DNA of 22,406 nucleotides, taken from an uncultured Burkholderiales bacterium (GTDB taxonomy: Bacteria; Pseudomonadota; Gammaproteobacteria; Burkholderiales; Burkholderiaceae_C). Position numbers and translations under genes: made by a program. The stretch is taken from contig CALTTG010000050.1 in NCBI GenBank assembly GCA_943908475.1, positions 1-22,406 on the forward strand. The letters are read 5' to 3'. The notes under the pieces were generated by a model, which saw only the letters and a program-made list of their open reading frames with translations, was not told the DNA's origin and searched no databases. Below, piece by piece: positions 6,253 through 11,614 of the stretch. Every line of letters begins with the position of its first letter. Position 1 is the first letter of the stretch.

Positions 6253-6780
6253 TCAACGCAAAGGGCCGGCCTGCCGGACAATTTCTTGCTCGACCTGGCG
6301 ACGCAGCCCGAGCATGAAGCCCAGTTCGGCCACCACGAACAGCGGCCCGATGGCGAGGCCGGAGAGGTCGTCCACGAAGGCTGGTTTTCGGCCTTCGAAG
6401 GCGTGACCGATGAACTGGAACACCCAGCCCACCACGAACAGGCCCACGCCCCAGCTGAGCCAGGTGGGCATCGCTTGCCGAGCCAGGTGCTCGCCCAGCA
6501 GGCAACAGCCAATCAACCAGAGCGTCATGACGATGCCGTAGCGCGCATCGAGGCGCAGGTAAAACAGGCTCAATGCCACCGTGAGGGCGGCGGTGGCGGT
6601 GAGGCTGACCATGCCGCGAAAACTCGGTGAGTCGACCGGCAGTGCCAGCAATTCAACCCGGCCCAGCAAGATGGCGATGGCCAGCACGATCATGGGGATG
6701 CCGATGAAGTGGGTCCAGAGGTTGCGACGATCGCGGTGGTAGCCCGCGTACTGGGCCAGGTGGTCGGTCAGGTTGCGCAT
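6253..6780 (-). CDS. DUF962/Mpo1-like membrane protein
   Basis: The 175-residue product matches the Mpo1/YGL010w-like (DUF962) family. Its yeast member is an iron-dependent dioxygenase acting on 2-hydroxy fatty acids in alpha-oxidation. The family hallmarks are present: YHRDRRNLWTHFIGIPM (residues 14-30, with His15 and His24) and FQFIGHAFEGRKPAF (residues 121-135, with His126). Four or five hydrophobic helices lie between and after them. The open frame extends 34 codons further upstream, but family similarity begins at MRNLTDHLAQYAGYH, and GGAG lies seven bases before that ATG. The enzymatic role in bacteria is inferred from the yeast family member only. It is convergent with the peroxiredoxin gene. 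Confidence 0.87.
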   Translation of the reverse strand: MRNLTDHLAQYAGYHRDRRNLWTHFIGIPMIVLAIAILLGRVELLALPVDSPSFRGMVSLTATAALTVALSLFYLRLDARYGIVMTLWLIGCCLLGEHLARQAMPTWLSWGVGLFVVGWVFQFIGHAFEGRKPAFVDDLSGLAIGPLFVVAELGFMLGLRRQVEQEIVRQAGPLR

Positions 6781-6948
6781 GGTGGCTCCGTGTGGCGAGA
6801 TGCCCCTCCCGAGGGGTCTCAGTCGCCCAGAGATTGTGCCGTCGTGACATCGGCAAGTTTGCCGGACGAAAGGCGCTTTCATCGGCTTCTTGTCGCGATG
6901 GGCTTGCTGCCACAGTGAAGGCCTTCAGGACCTTGGGGTGCCCAACCG
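6781..6948. promoter_or_regulatory. Divergent intergenic region with inverted repeats
   Basis: This 168-bp gap lies between the minus-strand DUF962 gene and the plus-strand lipoprotein gene, so it should hold promoters in both directions. CCCCTC (6803-6808) and GAGGGG (6811-6816) are flanked by GAGA (6797-6800) and TCTC (6817-6820). CGGCA (6851-6855) pairs with TGCCG (6860-6864), and GAAGGCCTTC (6917-6926) is a perfect palindrome. I could not identify convincing -35/-10 boxes. Confidence 0.35.
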
Positions 6949-7248
6949 ATGAAAGCTTTCTGCTGGATGCTGCTCGTGAGCGTGGTGGGCTGTGCATCGG
7001 TCACCGGCCAGCGTGTGTCCCCCGACGATGCCGTCGCGGTGCATGAGTTGCGCGGACCTTCCCAGTCGGCGCTGGACGCGGAGGCGGCGTTGCGCTGCCC
7101 GGCGGGTCACGAGGTGCTTCGTCGGGGCGGGCGCGATGAGCGCTTGGTGGGGCAGATGACGCTGACGCGCCTGTGGAATCAAGCGATGCACCTGCTGGAC
7201 GATGACGACAATCGCGCCCAGTTGGCGATACGGTGCAAAACACCGTGA
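6949..7248 (+). CDS. Small putative lipoprotein, function unknown
   Basis: The 99-residue product begins MKAFCWMLLVSVVGCASVTG, a short signal sequence with a lipobox (VVGC) that would make Cys15 the lipidated residue. The rest is a small hydrophilic domain with LRCPAGHEVLRRGGRDER and a C-terminal CKTP, so two further cysteines might pair in the periplasm. I do not recognise the family. No strong ribosome binding site is seen before the ATG. It reads convergently towards pepD. A 6-bp hairpin (7230-7246, ACGGTG/CACCGT) overlaps its stop codon and may help end transcription. Confidence 0.6.
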   Translation: MKAFCWMLLVSVVGCASVTGQRVSPDDAVAVHELRGPSQSALDAEAALRCPAGHEVLRRGGRDERLVGQMTLTRLWNQAMHLLDDDDNRAQLAIRCKTP

Positions 7249-7272
7249 CCTGAACACCCCGCCAAACTGGGG

Positions 7273-8748
7273 TCAGGCGGTGGCCACGATGGCCTGAAGC
7301 AGCGTCCAACACTGAGCGACGGCCGGAATGTGCACGGCCTCGCCTGGCGCGTGGGCGCCTTGGATGGTGGGGCCAAAAGACACGATGTCCATGTCCGGGT
7401 ACTTGGCGGCGATCAGTCCGCACTCCAGACCCGCGTGGATGACCTGTACGCTGGACGTTTCGTTGAACTGCTGCTGGAACACGTGCTGGCAGTGAGCCAA
7501 CAGCGGGGAGGCCGGGTCGGGTGCCCAGCTTGGGTAAGCGCCGCTGACCTGGGCGTTCAGACCGGCCAGCCGCCACAGCGCCTGGATTTCGGCGGCCAGC
7601 GCATGACTGCCGCTTTCCAGCAAGGAGCGCACCATGAAATTGACGTGCGCACCGTCGGGTGAAAGGGCCACGATGCCCAGGTTGTTGGACGTCTCGACGA
7701 CCCCGGGCACGCGTTGGCTCTGGCGATGGACCCCATGGGGCGAGGCCATCAGCGCCGCCAACCAACGCCCTTGCTCGGCCGTGCTGAGGCACCGCGCGGG
7801 CGGGGCGTCTTGCGTCACCGCCTGCAGACTGAGCGTGAGGGTGGGTTCCACGCCCTGGAGTTCGTGGCGCAACAGGCCTTGCCACAGGGCCAGTGCGGCT
7901 TCGAAGGCAGGGCGCTGCGAGGCCGGCAGGGTGATGAGGGCTTGGGCCTGTCGGGGCAGGGCGTTGCGAGCCGATCCGCCCTCCAGTCGGCACAGGCGCC
8001 ACGGGGTGCGGGCGTGAAGGTCGTTGAGCACCCGCACCAGCAGTTTGATGGCGTTGCCGCGCTCTTCGTGGATGTTGACCCCGGAATGGCCACCCCTCAG
8101 GCCGCTGAGGGTGACGTCGAACGCGACATGATCGGGCGGGGTGCTTTCGCTGTCCACGGTGGACTGAATGTCCACATCCAACCCACCGGCGCAGCCCAGG
8201 TAGAACTCGCCCCAGGCTTCGGTGTCGAGGTTGAGCATGCGCCGCCCCTGGAGCCAATCACTGCGCAAACCGTGCGCGCCGCCCATGCCGGCTTCTTCGT
8301 CGACGGTGAAGAGCGCTTCGAGCGCTGGGTGAGGGCACTGCGTGTCGGCCAGCAGGGCGAGCATCAAGGCCGCGCCAATGCCGTTGTCAGCGCCCAGCGT
8401 GGTGTCGGGTGCCCGCAGCCACTCTCCCTCGATGCGGGGCAGGATGGGGTCTCGGTGAAAGTCGTGGTCGCTGCCGTCGCGCTTTTGGCAGACCATGTCC
8501 AGGTGGGCCTGGAGCACGATGCCGGGGGTGTCGACTGGGCGATGCTGGGCGGGCTTTCGAATCAGCAGGTTGCCCGCTTCGTCGACCTCCGCGAGCAAGC
8601 CTTGGGCCTGTGCCCATTGCCGAAGGTGGTCCCTCAGCGCCGCTTCACCCTTGGACGGGCGAGGGATGCGGCAAAAGGTGGCGAAATGCGACCAGACGCC
8701 CTGGGGCGCCAGTGCGGCGACCGGATCCAGGGCGGTGGGCGCGTTCAC
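7273..8748 (-). CDS. pepD: Aminoacyl-histidine dipeptidase (M20 family)
   Basis: This cytosolic zinc dipeptidase (PepD/carnosinase type) cleaves beta-Ala-His and other Xaa-His dipeptides. The 491-residue product matches the family length (E. coli 485). Metal-binding and catalytic positions are visible: QAHLDMVCQ (His82, Asp84), TTLGADNGIG (Asp121 bridging two metals), FTVDEEAGMGG (Glu151 as base, Glu152), NLDTE (Asp175) and GAHAPGE (His466). The M20 lid domain with RGGHSGVNIHEERGNAIK lies in the middle. The start is a GTG at 8748-8746, two bases after the HU stop, giving MNAPTALDPVAAL before the conserved N-terminus. No good ribosome binding site is seen, so translation may depend on readthrough of ribosomes from the HU gene. 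Confidence 0.94.
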   Translation of the reverse strand: MNAPTALDPVAALAPQGVWSHFATFCRIPRPSKGEAALRDHLRQWAQAQGLLAEVDEAGNLLIRKPAQHRPVDTPGIVLQAHLDMVCQKRDGSDHDFHRDPILPRIEGEWLRAPDTTLGADNGIGAALMLALLADTQCPHPALEALFTVDEEAGMGGAHGLRSDWLQGRRMLNLDTEAWGEFYLGCAGGLDVDIQSTVDSESTPPDHVAFDVTLSGLRGGHSGVNIHEERGNAIKLLVRVLNDLHARTPWRLCRLEGGSARNALPRQAQALITLPASQRPAFEAALALWQGLLRHELQGVEPTLTLSLQAVTQDAPPARCLSTAEQGRWLAALMASPHGVHRQSQRVPGVVETSNNLGIVALSPDGAHVNFMVRSLLESGSHALAAEIQALWRLAGLNAQVSGAYPSWAPDPASPLLAHCQHVFQQQFNETSSVQVIHAGLECGLIAAKYPDMDIVSFGPTIQGAHAPGEAVHIPAVAQCWTLLQAIVATA

Positions 8749-8750
8749 GC

Positions 8751-9128
8751 TCAGGCCTTTTTGGCCTTCTTGGCGGCCGGCTTGGCTGCAGCCTTCTTGG
8801 CAGGCTTGGCGGCCGGCTTGGCGTCGGCCTTGGCGGCCTTGCGTGCAGCGGCCTTGGGGTCCACGGCGGCCTTGAAGGTGGCGCCAGGGGTGAACTTGGG
8901 CAACTTGGCGGCAGCGATCTTGATCTTTTCGCCGGTGCTGGGGTTCACGCCCGAGCGAGCGGCACGAGCGTGCTGCTTGAAGGAGCCGAAACCGGGAATG
9001 GTCACGGCGTCGCCCTTCTTGACGGAGGTGACGATGGTGTCCAGCAGGGTTTCCAGGACGCGGCCAGCCTCGGCCTTGGACAGTTGATGCTTGTCAGCCA
9101 GACGTTGGATCAGATCAGTCTTGTTCAT
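8751..9128 (-). CDS. HU-family DNA-binding protein with H1-like tail
   Basis: This is a 125-residue nucleoid protein. Residues 1-90 form an HU fold: MNKTDLIQRLADKH, the AVTIPGFGSFKQHARAARSG arm and NPSTGEKIKI, which holds the intercalating proline of the arm tip. Residues 91-125 are an added lysine/alanine tail of PAAKPAKKAAAKP type, resembling eukaryotic H1 and bacterial H1-like proteins. Such a tail probably adds non-specific DNA contacts and compaction; this is inference from composition. An in-frame extension upstream (from 9200) is rejected because HU proteins start at MNK. pepD follows two bases after its stop. Confidence 0.93.
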   Translation of the reverse strand: MNKTDLIQRLADKHQLSKAEAGRVLETLLDTIVTSVKKGDAVTIPGFGSFKQHARAARSGVNPSTGEKIKIAAAKLPKFTPGATFKAAVDPKAAARKAAKADAKPAAKPAKKAAAKPAAKKAKKA

Positions 9129-9388
9129 GATGGAGTCATGTTGCGAAACCCACCAAGCGTGGGCTCGAACATTGTGCACCTTCCCGACCCTGCTGCCCAC
9201 GTGATCGCGTCATCAGGGGACGCTGCGCAACACCAATGTTCATCGGGGTTGGTGGGTTGGGCGACGGATCCCCAAAGCGCGGGGCCTTGGGGCTTTGGTG
9301 CGGCCTTCCCGGACGCGCGCGATGATTCAGGCCCACCCAGTGGGTGCGATCTGCCTAGACTGGCGCCACTTGTACCAAGGAGTTCCGC
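9129..9388. other. Divergent intergenic region between HU and 2TM genes
   Basis: These 260 bp should contain the promoter of the HU gene (minus) and that of the 2TM protein (plus). An inverted repeat CCAAAGC (9272-9278) / GCTTTGG (9292-9298) encloses a 13-base GC-rich loop. On the minus strand CCCAC/GTGGG around GCTTG lies in the HU 5' region. I found no promoter boxes or other genes that I could defend. Confidence 0.3.
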
Positions 9389-9589
9389 ATGGCCCGCTCT
9401 TCCTCTTCTCTGCTGCAGACCAGTTTCATCATCCACGCTGTGGTGTTCGCCATGGTGACGGGCGGTCTGTTCGTGATGAACCAGCAAACGTCGCCGTCGA
9501 CCAACTGGGCCTCGATCGTCGCGTGGGGTTGGGGCATTGGCCTGGCCGCACACGGCACCGTGTGGGTGCTGTTCGGTCGGCGTAGATGA
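9389..9589 (+). CDS. 2TM-domain small membrane protein
   Basis: The 66-residue protein has two transmembrane helices, roughly residues 12-30 (SFIIHAVVFAMVTGGLFVM) and 42-62. The spacing and the motifs FIIHAVVF and WGWGIGLAAHGTVWVLF fit the 2TM domain family, which is often fused to or found beside sensor kinases and regulators. Here it stands alone. AAGGAG at 9377-9382 is well placed for the ATG at 9389. No function is known for stand-alone members as far as I can say. Confidence 0.78.
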   Translation: MARSSSSLLQTSFIIHAVVFAMVTGGLFVMNQQTSPSTNWASIVAWGWGIGLAAHGTVWVLFGRRR

Positions 9590-9612
9590 GCGTTTGAATC
9601 GGGCAAGTCCTC

Positions 9613-9643
9613 TTGCACAAAATGAGGCATCACGTGCTACATT
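9613..9643 (+). promoter_or_regulatory. Candidate promoter for the aroG leader
   Basis: TACATT (9638-9643) is preceded by TGC (9635-9637), forming an extended -10 element. A weaker TTGCAC (9613-9618) lies 19 bp upstream as a possible -35. Initiation would be expected around 9649-9651, that is, at or next to the ATG of the leader peptide. This is a visual match only; a promoter further upstream is possible. Confidence 0.45.
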
Positions 9644-9650
9644 GATGCGC

Positions 9651-9725
9651 ATGAGCAAGGCACGCTTTTATTTTTGGCACTTTGAACTCCCGCTGATCAC
9701 CGGCGCAGGAGTGGCCAACGCCTGA
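9651..9725 (+). CDS. Aromatic leader peptide controlling aroG
   Basis: This is a 24-codon peptide, MSKARFYFWHFELPLITGAG followed by VANA. Codons 6-11 read Phe-Tyr-Phe-Trp-His-Phe: five aromatic codons of the Phe/Tyr/Trp type plus one His. Such a run is expected of an attenuation leader that senses charged aromatic tRNAs, and the next gene is DAHP synthase, the first enzyme of aromatic biosynthesis. No ribosome binding site precedes the ATG; the next in-frame ATG upstream is at 9645. With the extended -10 at 9635-9643 this suggests a leaderless mRNA. The stop TGA lies inside a GTGGCC/GGCCAC hairpin (9711-9734). Confidence 0.83.
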   Translation: MSKARFYFWHFELPLITGAGVANA

Positions 9726-9762
9726 AGCGGCCACACAGACATCCTGAAGACCGCCGGAGATC
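9695..9762 (+). promoter_or_regulatory. Antiterminator pairing of the aroG attenuator
   Basis: GATCACCGGCG (9695-9705), in the second half of the leader peptide gene, is complementary to CGCCGGAGATC (9752-9762) at 10 of 11 positions; the one mismatch is A9699 with A9758. The target includes the 5' arm and loop of the terminator hairpin, so the two structures exclude each other. The smaller hairpin 9711-9734 can nest inside the antiterminator. A ribosome stalled on codons 6-11 (9666-9683) would leave 9695-9705 free, favouring readthrough into aroG. Confidence 0.75.
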
Positions 9763-9777
9763 CCGGCGGTTTTTTTT
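9747..9777 (+). terminator. Attenuator terminator before aroG
   Basis: ACCGCCGG (9750-9757) pairs perfectly with CCGGCGGT (9763-9770) around a five-base AGATC loop. Eight consecutive T residues (9770-9777) follow. The terminator lies 22 bp after the leader peptide stop and 43 bp before the aroG ATG, the layout of a classical amino-acid attenuator. Confidence 0.9.
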
Positions 9778-9820
9778 CGACCCGAACAGACCAACCCCTC
9801 TGACACGAAACGAGCACCCG

Positions 9821-10936
9821 ATGAGCAAGTCCAGCGTCCCCCATGGTTATGAACCGCCCGTTGACAAGACCTCCCGCACTGACGACCAACGGATTCGCAA
9901 CGTGACCCCCCTGCCCCCCCCCGAAAGCCTGATCCGCTTCTTCCCGATCCGTGGCACCGCGGCCGAGTCGCTGGTGGCCGACACCCGCAAGAGCATCCGC
10001 AAGATCATCAACGGCAAGGACGACCGCATGCTGGTCATCATTGGCCCGTGCTCGATCCACGACCCTTCGGCCGCCATCGACTACGCGCGCAAGCTGATGG
10101 TGCAGCGCGAGAAGTTCAAGGACACGCTGGAAGTGGTCATGCGCGTCTACTTCGAAAAGCCCCGCACCACGGTCGGCTGGAAGGGCCTGATCAACGATCC
10201 CTACCTCGACGAGAGCTACAAGATCGACGAAGGCCTGCGCATGGCCCGTCACCTGCTGCTGGAGATCAACCGCATGGGCATGCCCGCGGCCAGCGAGTTC
10301 CTGGACACCATCAGCCCGCAGTACATCGGTGACCTGATCAGCTGGGGCGCCATCGGTGCGCGCACCACCGAGAGCCAGGTGCACCGCGAGCTGGCCTCGG
10401 GCATCTCGGCCCCGATCGGCTTCAAGAACGGCACCGACGGCAACATCAAGATCGCCACCGACGCCATCCAGTCGGCCTCGCGCCCGCACCACTTCCTGTC
10501 GGTGCACAAGAACGGCCAGGTGGCCATCGTGGAAACGGCCGGCAACCCCGATTGCCACGTGATCCTGCGCGGCGGCAAGGCCCCCAACTACGACGCGGCC
10601 AGCGTGGCCTCGGCCTGCGACGACCTGGCCAAGGCCGGCCTGCCCGCCTCGCTGATGGTGGACTTCAGCCACGCCAACAGCTCCAAGCAGCATGAGCGCC
10701 AGGTGGTGGTGGCCGAAGACATCGCGGCTCAGCTGCGCGGTGGCTCCAAGCAGGTGTTCGGCGTGATGGTGGAAAGCCACCTGTGCGCCGGTGCCCAGAA
10801 GTTCACCCCGGGCAAGGACGACCCGGCCAAGCTGGCTTACGGTCAGTCGATCACCGATGCCTGCATCGGCTGGGACGACTCTGAGAAGGTGCTGCAGATC
10901 CTGTCGGACGCTGTGGCCGCGCGCCGCGCCCGCTGA
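9821..10936 (+). CDS. aroG: DAHP synthase, class I alpha (AroFGH type)
   Basis: This enzyme condenses phosphoenolpyruvate and erythrose 4-phosphate into DAHP, the first step of the shikimate pathway. The 371-residue product (E. coli AroG 350) has IIGPCSIHD with metal-ligand Cys77, the FEKPRTTVGWKGLINDP segment, the substrate-binding GARTTESQVHRELASG and IGFKNGTDG, and DFSHANSSK. The isozyme's feedback inhibitor cannot be told by eye; the symbol aroG denotes family, not allosteric type. The leader's Phe/Tyr/Trp codons point to general aromatic control. The ribosome binding site before the ATG is weak (CGAG). The tctD-like gene starts 27 bp downstream. Confidence 0.95.
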   Translation: MSKSSVPHGYEPPVDKTSRTDDQRIRNVTPLPPPESLIRFFPIRGTAAESLVADTRKSIRKIINGKDDRMLVIIGPCSIHDPSAAIDYARKLMVQREKFKDTLEVVMRVYFEKPRTTVGWKGLINDPYLDESYKIDEGLRMARHLLLEINRMGMPAASEFLDTISPQYIGDLISWGAIGARTTESQVHRELASGISAPIGFKNGTDGNIKIATDAIQSASRPHHFLSVHKNGQVAIVETAGNPDCHVILRGGKAPNYDAASVASACDDLAKAGLPASLMVDFSHANSSKQHERQVVVAEDIAAQLRGGSKQVFGVMVESHLCAGAQKFTPGKDDPAKLAYGQSITDACIGWDDSEKVLQILSDAVAARRAR

Positions 10937-10963
10937 TCGGCGAGGCACCCGGAAGGCGCGGTC

Positions 10964-11614
10964 GTGAGGGTCTTGCTGGCCGAGGACGAGCACGCGCTGG
11001 GCGAGTGGCTGTCGAAAGCCCTGGCCCAGTCGGGCACCCATGTCGATTGGGTGGACGACGGCCAGCTGGCCGAGCGTGCGCTCGACGATGGCGATTACGA
11101 CGCGCTGATCCTCGACCTGGGCTTGCCCGGCCTGACCGGCCGGCAACTGCTGCAGCGGCTGCGGGCCCGTGACCGGCGCCTGCCGGTGCTGATCCTGACG
11201 GCCCGTGATTCGTTGGCCGAACGCGTGCAGGCGCTCAATCAGGGCGCCGACGACTTCCTGGCCAAACCCTTTGCGCTGGAAGAGCTGGAGGCCCGCCTGA
11301 TGGCCCTGGTGCGCCGCGCCCGGGGTGCCGACAACCCTCGCCTGGCTTGTGGCCCCTTGCAGTACGACACGGCCAGCAAGCAGTTCACGCTGGCCGACCA
11401 GCTGCTGCACCTGTCGCCGCGCGAGCATGCGGTGCTGCGGGCCCTGATCCAGCGCGCGGGCGAGCCCATGAGCAAGGCCCAGATCATCGCGCGGGTGTTT
11501 TCTGACGAAGACGATGTGCTGCCTGACGTGATCGAAGTGCTGGTGCACCGCTTGCGCAAGCGCCTGGAGGGCTCAGCCTGCGCCAACGCTTGTTGCTGTG
11601 CCTGCTGCCGCTGA
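10964..11614 (+). CDS. tctD: TctD-like response regulator, C-terminus altered
   Basis: This is an OmpR/PhoB-type regulator. The receiver domain (residues 1-118) has the acidic pocket AEDEH, phospho-acceptor Asp51 in LILDLGLPG, and Lys101 in AKPF. The winged-helix domain follows (about 128-203), with the recognition helix DVIEVLVHRLRKRLEG. The start is GTG at 10964 with GGAAGG 8 bases upstream. After LRKRLEG, family members continue with a beta-hairpin of the type RTLRGLGYLL. Here that stretch is missing and the frame ends in 13 unrelated residues with six cysteines, overlapping the kinase gene. DNA binding is probably impaired unless the junction is a sequence error. Position before tctCBA supports TctD as the partner. 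Confidence 0.82.
   Translation: MRVLLAEDEHALGEWLSKALAQSGTHVDWVDDGQLAERALDDGDYDALILDLGLPGLTGRQLLQRLRARDRRLPVLILTARDSLAERVQALNQGADDFLAKPFALEELEARLMALVRRARGADNPRLACGPLQYDTASKQFTLADQLLHLSPREHAVLRALIQRAGEPMSKAQIIARVFSDEDDVLPDVIEVLVHRLRKRLEGSACANACCCACCR
11569..11614 (+). other. Probable deletion junction between tctD and tctE
   Basis: In the regulator frame the sequence leaves family similarity after LRKRLEG (about 11572). In the next frame the codons immediately read SLRQRLLLCLLPLTVV (from 11575), the typical first residues after the Met of a TctE-type kinase. The expected wing hairpin of tctD, its stop codon, and the ATG of tctE are all absent. A deletion of roughly 55-75 bp would explain this; an assembly error would as well. 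Confidence 0.6.

Noticed and set aside
8755..8855. Repeats in the 3' end of the HU gene as a CRISPR-like or tandem-repeat array
   Set aside because: The repetition comes from alternating Ala/Lys/Pro codons of the protein tail; there are no regular repeat-spacer units.
7714..9087. 457-codon plus-strand open frame opposite pepD and HU
   Set aside because: Both minus-strand genes carry intact catalytic or DNA-binding motifs. The plus-strand translation has none and contains long Ala/Leu/Gly runs.
9651..9829. Leader peptide and aroG both begin ATGAGCAAG, suggesting a duplicated 5' end
   Set aside because: Only nine bases match, and Met-Ser-Lys starts are common. The sequences diverge completely afterwards, so chance is enough.
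9668..11548. 626-codon minus-strand open frame opposite aroG and tctD
   Set aside because: It is a shadow of the plus-strand genes. It covers the leader peptide and terminator in antisense, has a low-complexity His/Gln/Arg composition and no recognisable motif.
11527..11614. Programmed -1 frameshift fusing TctD to TctE
   Set aside because: The kinase frame is open from 11527 and a -1 shift would fuse the proteins, but there is no slippery heptamer or downstream structure. The missing wing hairpin is better explained by deletion.
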